Shown in pieces: positions 35,089 through 43,304 of a DNA stretch of 64,000 bases. Numbering within the stretch: position 1 is the stretch's first letter; every line of letters begins with the position of its first letter. The DNA comes from Planctomycetota bacterium. Its GTDB lineage: Bacteria > Planctomycetota > Phycisphaerae > Phycisphaerales > UBA1924. The notes under the pieces are model-generated. The model ran no database searches. It saw only the letters and a program-made list of their open reading frames with translations, and was not told where the DNA came from. A program made the translations under genes and the position numbers. The DNA is taken from the NCBI GenBank assembly GCA_030950285.1, contig JAUZRR010000008.1, positions 1 to 64,000 on the forward strand, read 5' to 3'.

Positions 35089-37269
35089 ATGGCTGAACGC
35101 CCGACATTCTCTCCCTTCTGGCACCGCGTCCGCGCGATGAAGCCGCGACTGCGCCCGCACGTGCAGATCACGCGGCAGTTCTATCGCGGCCGCCGGTGGC
35201 ACGTGGTGCGCGACCCCTCGAGCAACCAGTTCTATCGGCTCAACCCGATCGCGCACGAGTTTGTCGGACTCTACGACGGGCACCGCACGATCGAGGAAAT
35301 CTGGAAGATCGTCCTCGAGCGCCACGGCGACGCGGCGCCCACCCAGGGCGAAGCGATCCAGCTCATCACCCAGCTCTACAACGCGAACCTGCTCGCCGCC
35401 GACGTTGCCCCCGAGACCGAGCAACTCTTGCGACGCGGGCGAGAGCGCGTCAAACAAAAAGCCACGCAGCAGGCGATCGGGATCATGTATTTCAAGGTTC
35501 GGATGTTCAATCCGGACAAGTATCTGGCGTGGGTTGAACCGCTGCTGCGACCGGTGCTCAATCGCTGGGGGTTCATCGCGTGGCTTGCGTTTGTGATCTA
35601 CTGCCTGGCGCAGGTGCTGCCCGAGTGGGGCACGCTGGTGAGCGGGTTTGACTCGGCGATCGCGCCTGCCAACTGGGGCTGGCTGATCGTTGTCTTCATC
35701 GTGACCAAAGCAATCCACGAGACCGGGCACGGCGTGATCTGCAAACGGTTCGGCGGGCAGGTGCCCGAGTTCGGGATCATGCTGCTGGTGCTGTTCCCTG
35801 CGCCCTATGTAGATGCATCGGCAGCGTGGGCGCTGCCGAGCAAGTGGAAACGGATCGCGGTCGGCGCGGGCGGGATGATCTTTGAGCTGGCGGTCGCGGG
35901 CGCGGCGGCGCTGGTCTGGAAGAGTTCGGCCGACGGGTCGCTCATCCGCCAGATCGCGTACAACGCGATGTTTACCGCGAGCCTGAGCACGATCCTCTTC
36001 AACGCCAACCCGCTGATGCGGTTCGACGGCTACTTCATCCTCTCGGACCTGCTCGAGGTGCCCAACCTCATGCAGCGGTCGATGAAAATGCTCCAGCACC
36101 TCTGGAAAGTCCACGTCTACCGGCTCAAGAACGAGACGCCGCCTACAAGTTCGCGGTCCGAAGCGGCGATCCTGATCCTCTACGGCATCGGGGCGCTGAT
36201 CTATCGCGTGTTCCTGTTTATCTCGATCACGCTGATGGTGATGGGGCGGTTGTTTGCGCTGGGGCTTGTGCTCGCGATATGGACCGGCGCGATGTGGTTT
36301 GTGCTTCCGGTGGGCAAGTTTGTCCATTGGCTCGCGACTGGGAACAACATCGCCGACTGCCGGCCGCGGGTGATTGCGATCAGCCTGGCGAGCTTTGCGA
36401 TCGGGCTGGGCGCTCTGGGCATGATCCCCTTTCCCGACCACCGCCGGGCGTCGGGGGTGATCGAGAGCGTCGAGGACCCCGGGGTGTTCTTCAGCACAGC
36501 GGGGTTTGTGGAGACCGCGCACGTGCGGCTTGGCGATATCGTCCGCGAGGGCGACCCGCTGCTCACCTGCACCAACGACCAGATGGTCTCGCAACTCGCG
36601 CAGGTCGCCGCGAGAATCACCGAGACGCAAGCCGTGGAACAACGCGCCATGGGCAACGACCGATACGCCGAGGCCCAGATTGCTCGCGAGAGGCTCCACG
36701 CCCTCCACGAGCAGGAGGCCTACCTGCGAGAGCGACTCGACAATCTCGTCGTTCGGGCCCCGCGCGACGGCCGGGTCGTCGGGCAGGACCCCGAGCAACT
36801 GGTGGGCCGATACGTCGAGCAGGGCGCGGCGGCGTGCCAGGTGATCGACCCGGCGGACCTGCGGATCGTCGCGCTGCTCGATCAGCACGAGGCCGCGTGG
36901 CCGATGGAGCTGGGTATCGAAGACTTCCAGACCGAGGCGCGGCTGCTCTCGCGGGTGCAGGACGCGTTGCCCGCCGAGGTCGAGAGCATTGTCGCGTTGC
37001 AGCGGGAGTTGCCGCACGCTTCGTTCAGCGCGCAGGGCGGCGGGCAGATCGAGACCAGCCAGGAGCAGCAACAGTCCGGGATGCTCGCCAAAGAGCCGCA
37101 GCTCAAGATGTACCTGCGGCTTGCCAGCACCGGCGACGACGATCTTGGGCAATGGCTCGGCCTGCCCGGCGAGCGGGTCAAGCTGCGGTTTGCGCTGCCC
37201 GACAAGCCGTTGCTTGTGCAGTGGATCGATCGCTTGCACAAACTGGTGCAGGGCAAGGTGAACATATAA
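35089..37269 (+). CDS. PqqD-like / M50 site-2 protease / adaptor-arm fusion protein
   Basis: 726 residues. Residues about 30-105 resemble PqqD (YRGRRWHVVRDPSSNQFYRLN, HRTIEEIWKIV), a peptide-carrying domain of modified-peptide pathways. A polytopic M50 metalloprotease follows: zinc motif HETGH (210-214) in a membrane helix and the third ligand Asp313 in NPLMRFDGYF, with about eight membrane segments to residue ~450. From ~455 a lipoyl-type adaptor arm follows (VFFSTAGFVETAHVRLGDIVREGDPLLTC, coiled-coil hairpin, LVVRAPRDGRVVG). YydH-type peptide zinc metalloproteases share the M50 core. All catalytic ligands are kept, so proteolysis within or near the membrane is expected. It lies between the GAF-adaptor gene and the SecA-like gene. 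Confidence 0.9.
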   Translation: MAERPTFSPFWHRVRAMKPRLRPHVQITRQFYRGRRWHVVRDPSSNQFYRLNPIAHEFVGLYDGHRTIEEIWKIVLERHGDAAPTQGEAIQLITQLYNANLLAADVAPETEQLLRRGRERVKQKATQQAIGIMYFKVRMFNPDKYLAWVEPLLRPVLNRWGFIAWLAFVIYCLAQVLPEWGTLVSGFDSAIAPANWGWLIVVFIVTKAIHETGHGVICKRFGGQVPEFGIMLLVLFPAPYVDASAAWALPSKWKRIAVGAGGMIFELAVAGAAALVWKSSADGSLIRQIAYNAMFTASLSTILFNANPLMRFDGYFILSDLLEVPNLMQRSMKMLQHLWKVHVYRLKNETPPTSSRSEAAILILYGIGALIYRVFLFISITLMVMGRLFALGLVLAIWTGAMWFVLPVGKFVHWLATGNNIADCRPRVIAISLASFAIGLGALGMIPFPDHRRASGVIESVEDPGVFFSTAGFVETAHVRLGDIVREGDPLLTCTNDQMVSQLAQVAARITETQAVEQRAMGNDRYAEAQIARERLHALHEQEAYLRERLDNLVVRAPRDGRVVGQDPEQLVGRYVEQGAAACQVIDPADLRIVALLDQHEAAWPMELGIEDFQTEARLLSRVQDALPAEVESIVALQRELPHASFSAQGGGQIETSQEQQQSGMLAKEPQLKMYLRLASTGDDDLGQWLGLPGERVKLRFALPDKPLLVQWIDRLHKLVQGKVNI

Positions 37270-37366
37270 ATGGCACATGAGCAAAGAGCAAAGAGCAAAG
37301 CAGGAAGAAGAGGCTCGGCTCCGAATGCCTTCGTTTGCGCTTTGCCATTTGCTCTTTGCCATTTAG
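37266..37366. repeat. Inverted repeat filling the gap before the SecA-like gene
   Basis: TAAATGGCA (37267-37275) at the M50 stop is repeated inverted as TGCCATTTA (37357-37365). Between them are tandem AGCAAAG units (about 37279-37300) and inverted GCTCTTTGCC units (37351-37360). The sequence is far richer in A and T than the surrounding genes. It may be a small inserted element or a regulatory hairpin between the M50 gene and the SecA-like gene. Confidence 0.65.
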
Positions 37367-37376
37367 GGGGCTCCCC

Positions 37377-39374
37377 GTGACCCAGGCGCTGACCAGATAC
37401 CACGCGCTCCACGAGGCGGTCCGCAGCCGACGCCGCAAGCCCGAGGTGCCCAAGGGGCTCGACGCGCTGGCGACCAAAGCGCTGGTCAAGGCCCGCAACC
37501 TGCGAGCGCGGCCGGCGTGGTTGATGGCGCAGGCAAAGCTGAGCGATCAGCTCTCGCCGACGATCCGCGGGCTTGCTGAGGCGGCGCTTGATGAGCAGAT
37601 CCGCGAGGTCCGCGACCGGTTTGTCCGCGGGCGTGAGGACGAGGCGTTGGTCCGCCGGGCGCTGGCGCTGACCCGTGAGGTCGCACGCCGCACAACGGGT
37701 GAAGAGCCGTTCCTTGTGCAGCTCAAGGCGGCGCTGGCGCTCTACCACGGCAGGATCGTCGAGATGCTCACCGGCGAGGGCAAGACCCTGACCGGCTCGA
37801 TCGCGGCGCCCCTGATCGCGTGGAAACACAAGCACCTGCACGTGCTCACGGTCAACGACTATCTCGCAGCACGCGACGCCGAGAGCCGAAAGCCGATCTA
37901 TGAGCGCTGCCTTCTTCAGGTCGGGGCGATCCAGCAGGAGATGGACTCGGCGGCACGGTTTGACGTCTACGCGCGGCAGGTGATCTACGGCACGCCCAAA
38001 CAGATGACCGCTGACTATCTGCGCGACCAGATCCGCATGGGCCAGATGCTCAGCGCCTGGGCGGGCCGTCAGCAGCTCATGCGGAGCGGGGCCGGCCCGC
38101 TTGTGCCCGGTCTCCAGGCGTGCATGGTGGACGAGGCGGACGCGGTGCTGATCGACGAGGGGGTCGTGCCTTTGATTATCGCGAGGTCGAGGCAAGAGGA
38201 CGAGATGTCCGAGGTCTACCGCACCGCAACCGCGCTGGCGGCGAAGCTCGACGAGGGGCCCGACTACACGATCGATCATGTCAAGCGGAAGGCCGAACTC
38301 AAGCGGCGCGGGGAGCACCGCCTCGAGCAGATGTTCGACGAGCTAGCCTCGACCGGCGAGCCGATCTGGCGCGCGGCGCGGCGTGGTGAAGAGTTAGTCC
38401 GCCAGGCACTGACCGCGCGGCACTGCTACCGCCACGGGCAGCACTACCACATCGTCGATGGGCAGGTGGTCATCGTCGACGAATACACCGGGCGCTTCCT
38501 GCCCGACCGCTCGTGGGAGCACGGCCTGCACCAGTCGGTCGAAGCCAAGGAAGACGTCACCATCACCGCCGACCGCGAAACACTCGCCCGCATGAGCTTT
38601 CAGCGGTTTTTCCGCAGCTATCCGTTCCTCTGCGGCATGACCGGCACGGTCGCCGACGCGACGGGCGAGATGGAGAAGGTCTACGCGCGGCCGGTGATCG
38701 TCATCCCGACCAACCGCCCGTTGATCCGTGTCGAGATGCCGTTGCGGGCGTTCCGTACTGCCGAGGCAAAGTGGAACGCGATCATCGACTCGATCGCCGA
38801 ACTGCACGAAGAAGGGCGACCGATGCTGGTGGGCACGAGGTCGATCGAGGCCAGCGAGTTTCTCGCCGAGCGGCTCTCGAACCGAGGCCTGCCGCACACC
38901 GTGCTCAACGCGCTGCACGACGAGGAAGAGGCCGACCTGATCGCTCATGCCGGGCACGGGCGGAGCGAAGGACGCGAGCCGGCGATCACTGTTGCGACGA
39001 ACATGGCAGGTCGCGGCACGGACATCCTGCTCGACGACGCGGCACGCAAAGCCGGGGGGCTGCATGTGATCCTGACCGAGATGCACGGCGCGAAACGGAT
39101 CGACCGCCAGTTCATCGGGCGGGCCGGGCGGCAGGGCGACCCGGGCTCGGCGCAGACGTTCGTCTCACTCGAAGACGAACTCGTGCGGCAGCACGCCAAA
39201 GAGCTGCGGGCGGTGGCGCTCCGCATGACCAAGGGCGAGGAGCTCACCGGCAAGCCGATCGTGACGAGGCTGTTCCGCGAGGCGCAGCGGCGGAGCGAGG
39301 CGTTCGCACGGCGCGGCCGCGAATCGGTGCTCAAGCAGGACGACTGGATGGAGAAGTACCTGCCGGGGGCGTGA
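37377..39374 (+). CDS. SecA-like motor ATPase lacking the C-terminal scaffold/wing domains
   Basis: 665 residues from GTG 37377 (AGGGGG upstream). Clear SecA motor: Walker A EMLTGEGKTLTG (129-140), preprotein cross-linking entry GTPKQMTADYLRDQI (about 205-219), Walker B MVDEADAVLID (250-260), YHIVDGQVVIVDEYTGR, RSYPFLCGMTGT, and the second motor half with VATNMAGRGTDI and FIGRAGRQGDPGS. Only about 65 residues follow SLEDEL. Housekeeping SecA continues for about 250 more with the helical scaffold, the two-helix finger that pushes substrate, the wing domain and a zinc tail. This protein is therefore a reduced paralogue. It is probably in the operon of the three adaptor genes. ATPase activity is expected; substrate and channel unknown. 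Confidence 0.9.
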   Translation: MTQALTRYHALHEAVRSRRRKPEVPKGLDALATKALVKARNLRARPAWLMAQAKLSDQLSPTIRGLAEAALDEQIREVRDRFVRGREDEALVRRALALTREVARRTTGEEPFLVQLKAALALYHGRIVEMLTGEGKTLTGSIAAPLIAWKHKHLHVLTVNDYLAARDAESRKPIYERCLLQVGAIQQEMDSAARFDVYARQVIYGTPKQMTADYLRDQIRMGQMLSAWAGRQQLMRSGAGPLVPGLQACMVDEADAVLIDEGVVPLIIARSRQEDEMSEVYRTATALAAKLDEGPDYTIDHVKRKAELKRRGEHRLEQMFDELASTGEPIWRAARRGEELVRQALTARHCYRHGQHYHIVDGQVVIVDEYTGRFLPDRSWEHGLHQSVEAKEDVTITADRETLARMSFQRFFRSYPFLCGMTGTVADATGEMEKVYARPVIVIPTNRPLIRVEMPLRAFRTAEAKWNAIIDSIAELHEEGRPMLVGTRSIEASEFLAERLSNRGLPHTVLNALHDEEEADLIAHAGHGRSEGREPAITVATNMAGRGTDILLDDAARKAGGLHVILTEMHGAKRIDRQFIGRAGRQGDPGSAQTFVSLEDELVRQHAKELRAVALRMTKGEELTGKPIVTRLFREAQRRSEAFARRGRESVLKQDDWMEKYLPGA

Positions 39375-39383
39375 ACGACGCCT

Positions 39384-39480
39384 GTGTCCCTTCGCTTGCG
39401 CGAGGGGCTCTGCCACGCATGGTGTCCTGCTCTTGTGCGCATCGTTGCTTCGATAGAGCCCATCGCGCAAGCGAGGGGGC
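39384..39480. repeat. Head-to-head pair of palindromic repeats (site 5)
   Basis: One copy at 39384-39411 (one stem mismatch) and an inverted copy at 39452-39480, between the ends of the convergent SecA-like and accC genes. Confidence 0.85.
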
Positions 39481-39510
39481 CGCGATGCACAGACCATGAC
39501 GCGAGCTGTA

Positions 39511-40851
39511 CTACTTGAGCAGCCGCTCCAAGAAGTGGATATCCACCCCCCCGGCCCGGAAGTCGGTCTGTTCCATGAGTCGAAGGTGGAGCGGGATGGT
39601 GGTCTTGATCGGGCCGACCTTGAACTCGCGGAGGGCTCGGGCGGTCCTTGCGATGCACTGGGCTCTGGTCTCGGCGTGGCAGATGAGTTTGCCGACCATC
39701 GAGTCGTAGTTGGGGGGCACGCGGTAGCCGGGCACGACGTGGGAATCGATCCGCACGCCCGGGCCGCCGGGGAGTTCCCAGGTGTCGATCATCCCGGCCG
39801 AGGGCCTGAAGTCTTTGTCGGGGTCCTCGGCGTTGATGCGGCACTCGATCGTGTGGCCGCGGACCTGGACATCTTTCTGCTTGAACTCCAGCGGCTCGCC
39901 GGCTGCGAGCTTGATCGAGGTCTTGAGGATGTCCACACCGGTGACCATCTCGGTCACGGGGTGCTCGACCTGGACGCGGGTGTTGACTTCGAGCATGTAG
40001 AAGTTCTGCTTCTCGTCCATAAGAAACTCGACGGTCGCGGCGCCGCAGTAGTTTGCGGCCTTGACGAGGCGAGACGCCGCGTCGCCGATCGTGGCGATTC
40101 TTTTTCGGTCCACACCCGGCGCGGGCGATTCTTCGATGAGTTTCTGGTGTCGTCTTTGGACGGAGCAGTCGCGTTCGAAGAGGTGTACCGCGTGGCCGTG
40201 GGAATCGCCGAGCGCCTGGATCTCGATGTGGCGTGCGTGTTCGAGAAACTTCTCGATGAAGACCGCGCCGTTGCCGAATGCCGCGAGGGCTTCTTGCTGG
40301 GCGGCTTTGATGTTGGCGCGGAGTGAGGCTTCGTTTCGGCAGACGCGCATGCCCCGGCCGCCGCCGCCGGCCGAGGCTTTGATGATGACGGGGTACCCGA
40401 TCTCGGCAGCGATCTCGACTGCTTCGGCCTCTTCCTCGATCTCGCCGTCGGAGCCGGGAAAGACCGGGACCTTCGCCGCCCTGGCGGTGCGTTTGCATTC
40501 GACCTTGTCGCCGAGCTTTGCCATCGCTTCGGGGCTGGGGCCGATGAAGGCGATCTTGCACTCGCGACAGATCGCGGAAAAGTCGGCCCGCTCGGCGAGG
40601 AAGCCGTAGCCCGGGTGGATCGCGTCGACATCGGCGATCTCGGCGGCGGAGATGATGCGGCTGACGTTGAGGTAGCTGTCTTTGGCCGGGGCGTCGCCGA
40701 TGCAGATCGCCCGGTCGGCGAGGCGGAGATAGGGGGCGTCGGCGTCGGCTTTGGAATAGACACAGACGACCTCAACCCCCAGCTCGTGGCAGGCACGGAG
40801 GATACGGAGGGCGATCTCGCCACGGTTGGCTATCAGGACGCGCTTGAACAT
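39511..40851 (-). CDS. accC: Acetyl-CoA carboxylase, biotin carboxylase subunit
   Basis: 446 residues, normal AccC length. Motifs: FKRVLIANRGEIALRI at the start, HPGYGFLAE, the ATP-grasp glycine loop KASAGGGGRGMRV, RDCSVQRRHQKLIEE, and the catalytic VNTRVQVEHPVTEM. AccC carboxylates the biotin on AccB with bicarbonate and ATP, the first half-reaction of malonyl-CoA synthesis. accB is 63 bases upstream in the same direction, the usual accBC pair. The carboxyltransferase genes are not in view. Confidence 0.97.
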   Translation of the reverse strand: MFKRVLIANRGEIALRILRACHELGVEVVCVYSKADADAPYLRLADRAICIGDAPAKDSYLNVSRIISAAEIADVDAIHPGYGFLAERADFSAICRECKIAFIGPSPEAMAKLGDKVECKRTARAAKVPVFPGSDGEIEEEAEAVEIAAEIGYPVIIKASAGGGGRGMRVCRNEASLRANIKAAQQEALAAFGNGAVFIEKFLEHARHIEIQALGDSHGHAVHLFERDCSVQRRHQKLIEESPAPGVDRKRIATIGDAASRLVKAANYCGAATVEFLMDEKQNFYMLEVNTRVQVEHPVTEMVTGVDILKTSIKLAAGEPLEFKQKDVQVRGHTIECRINAEDPDKDFRPSAGMIDTWELPGGPGVRIDSHVVPGYRVPPNYDSMVGKLICHAETRAQCIARTARALREFKVGPIKTTIPLHLRLMEQTDFRAGGVDIHFLERLLK

Positions 40852-40914
40852 GGAGACTGCCTCAGCAGCGCGCGGGCCGCGCTGGTGTGAGTGAAGGGTG
40901 AAGAAGCCGGAGCG

Positions 40915-41391
40915 TCAGGCGGGCTTGACCATGAAGAGCTTCTGCCCGAACTCGACCGCCTCGCCGGTGTTGACCAGCACGCGTTCGACGGTGCCGGTGC
41001 ATTCGGCCTTGATCTCGTTGAAGACCTTCATCGCTTCGACCAGGCAGACGACCGAATCGGCCGAGACGCTCTTGCCGACGGTGATGAACGGCTCGGCGTC
41101 GGGGTTGGCCGCAGCGTAGAACGTCCCGACCATGGGGGACTCGATCGCGATGAGCCCGCTGTCGTCGTTTGCGCTCTCGGCCGGGGGCGCTCCGCCGGTC
41201 ATGGCGGCGGCGGGCGTTGCGGCGGCAGGCGTTGCGGCCTGGGCGTACTGCGGCGGTGCGACCATGACGGGCTGCCCCTCGCCGCCGCGCTTGATGGTGA
41301 CGTTTTCCTGCTGGTCGTGGAGGTCGAGCTCCGAAAGATCGTTCTCGACCATCAACCGAACCAACTCTTTGAGCTTTCGAATATCAATCAT
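40915..41391 (-). CDS. accB: Biotin carboxyl carrier protein of acetyl-CoA carboxylase
   Basis: 158 residues from ATG 41391, chosen because GGGGAGG stands upstream; 26 in-frame residues further up have no site. The N-terminal part IDIRKLKELVRLMVENDLSELDL is the AccB start, then an Ala/Pro linker, then the biotinyl domain with ESPMVGTFY and the biotin site EAMKV (Lys122). It carries the carboxyl group from AccC to the carboxyltransferase. First gene of accBC. Confidence 0.97.
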   Translation of the reverse strand: MIDIRKLKELVRLMVENDLSELDLHDQQENVTIKRGGEGQPVMVAPPQYAQAATPAAATPAAAMTGGAPPAESANDDSGLIAIESPMVGTFYAAANPDAEPFITVGKSVSADSVVCLVEAMKVFNEIKAECTGTVERVLVNTGEAVEFGQKLFMVKPA

Positions 41392-41604
41392 CTGGCCTCC
41401 CCGTTTGAAGGGAACAATGCCCCGTCGTCGGGACCCGCCGAACTGCTCGGGGCGCATCACGATCGACACACCCCACTGGCTTCACACCAACCCACCAAAG
41501 CGGCCGGCTGGGAGAGCGAGAATGATACGCAACTCCGGGGATTGCTGCGAACCCGCCCCGACGCTGTCTCGAACACGCCACAAGTTCCCCCAGTCTCACG
41601 CTCC

Positions 41605-43293
41605 ATGCACCCACCATCAGACCAACCCCAGACGGGCTCGCAACCGCGCACCAGCCAGCGCGGCTTCTGGTTGGACCGCCTGGGCGTGGTCGTCAGCCCG
41701 GGGTGGATTGGGGGCGTGTTCGGCATCGCCATCCTGCTACCGACGTGTGTCGTCGCGGTCGCGATGGTCTCGGGCGTGGCAGAACACGGGGCGGGCGACG
41801 CGGCGCTCAGCACGTCACGGTGGGGTTCTCTCGCGCGAACGCTCGCGTACGCCTCGGGCATCGGCCTGCTCTCGACGCTGCTGGCACTCCCGGCTGCGGC
41901 GCTCGTCGCCCGGCTTCGGCCGGGGTGGCTGGTCGCACTCGCCACCCCGATGCTGCTGCCGAGCTTTCTGACCTACGCGGGTTGGTCGATCGCGCGAGCG
42001 CCGACGACGCTCGTCGGTCGGTGGATCGCAGGTGCCCCCGAGCGCGGGCTGGAGTGGCTGCCTCTGGTGGTGTCGCGCGGGCTGGCGGTGTGGGGGCTCT
42101 CGCTCTGGGCGTGGCCGCTGGCGGGCGTCGTGATCGTGCTGGGGTTTCGTGCGACCGCCTCGCAGCTCGATGACGCGCTCAGGCTTGACTGTGTGCGCGC
42201 GTCACAACGCTGGCGGGCGAGGCTCGCGTCGGTGTGGCCGAGCGTGCTTACCGCGTGGGGGCTGGTGACGCTGCTGATGCTCGGGTCGGCGGTGCCGCTG
42301 CACGTCGCTCGCGTGCAGACCTTTGCGATCCGGGTGTGGACAACGCTCGACACGCACCCGGGCGAGCCTTGGCGGGCGTGGCTGGCGGCGTGGCCGTTGG
42401 CGTTGATCGCAGCCATCGCGGGTTGGGTTATCTCGGGGAGATTCGCCCGGGCGGGCCGTCGGATGGCTGCTCTGGCCGAACCAACCGAGGAAGCAGCGCA
42501 CAGCGGTTCAAGGCCGGGCGTTGTGCTGCGGGTGGCTGCGGCGCTGCCCTGGGTGCTCGCGGTGGTGGTGCCTTTGGGGTTGTTCTGGTCGACGATGGGC
42601 AGCCCGCGGATGCTCGGCGTCTTTCTCGAACGGGCCGGGGAGGGTGTTGCGACCAGTCTCGTGGTCGGCGCAGCGGTCGGCGCGATCGCCAGCCTGACTT
42701 GCCTCGCGGTCGCCCATGCCGCATCTGACGCGGGGTCGAACGGCCTCAGAGGTTTCGTGCTGCGCGCGCTCCTGGCGGCGTGTCTGGCGTGGGCGCTCCT
42801 GCCGGGTGTGCTGGTCGGGGCGGCGATCGCGAGCATGATGCGGCTGCCGATGGTGCCCGACGCGATCGGCGAGTCGGCAATCCCCATGGTCGTCGCCCAC
42901 GTCTCGCGGGTGCTCTTTCTGCCGGTGCTGATCGGGCTGTGGCTGGCTTCGAGCGAGGCGCGATCGATCGGCGAATCCCGCCGACTCGACGGGGCGACCG
43001 GCCCGATCGCCTGGGGGCGCACCGCGCTTGGGAGTGTCCTCGGCCCCTCGCTGGCGGTCGGGCTTGCGAGCCTGTGCCTGAGCGTGCACGAGATCGAGTC
43101 ATCGCTGCAGGTCCAGTCGCCGGGCATCGACCACCTTGCCCAGAGGCTGCTGCAATGGCTCCACTACGAACGCACCGCGGAGCTTTCGGCAGCCGGGGTC
43201 TTGCTGCTCGGGTTGGGGGTCGTCGGTTCGGTCCTGGCGATACTGCTCACCCGGCGGCCCGGATTGCGAACCCGCACGGGCCGCTGGCGGTAA
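41605..43293 (+). CDS. ABC transporter permease with two MetI-type modules
   Basis: 562 residues, about twelve hydrophobic helices in two halves. The first half has an ABC-permease loop (TASQLDDALRLDCVRASQRWRAR), which in the family contacts the ATPase through an EAA-type motif; a weaker counterpart ESRRLDGATGPIAWGRT is in the second half. The arrangement is that of FbpB-like iron(III) or thiamine permeases. No ATPase or binding protein gene is near. Start set at ATG 41605, past the antisense of accB. It is followed after 11 bases by the NHL lipoprotein gene. Confidence 0.75.
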   Translation: MHPPSDQPQTGSQPRTSQRGFWLDRLGVVVSPGWIGGVFGIAILLPTCVVAVAMVSGVAEHGAGDAALSTSRWGSLARTLAYASGIGLLSTLLALPAAALVARLRPGWLVALATPMLLPSFLTYAGWSIARAPTTLVGRWIAGAPERGLEWLPLVVSRGLAVWGLSLWAWPLAGVVIVLGFRATASQLDDALRLDCVRASQRWRARLASVWPSVLTAWGLVTLLMLGSAVPLHVARVQTFAIRVWTTLDTHPGEPWRAWLAAWPLALIAAIAGWVISGRFARAGRRMAALAEPTEEAAHSGSRPGVVLRVAAALPWVLAVVVPLGLFWSTMGSPRMLGVFLERAGEGVATSLVVGAAVGAIASLTCLAVAHAASDAGSNGLRGFVLRALLAACLAWALLPGVLVGAAIASMMRLPMVPDAIGESAIPMVVAHVSRVLFLPVLIGLWLASSEARSIGESRRLDGATGPIAWGRTALGSVLGPSLAVGLASLCLSVHEIESSLQVQSPGIDHLAQRLLQWLHYERTAELSAAGVLLLGLGVVGSVLAILLTRRPGLRTRTGRWR

Positions 43294-43304
43294 GCTGGGA
43301 TTGC

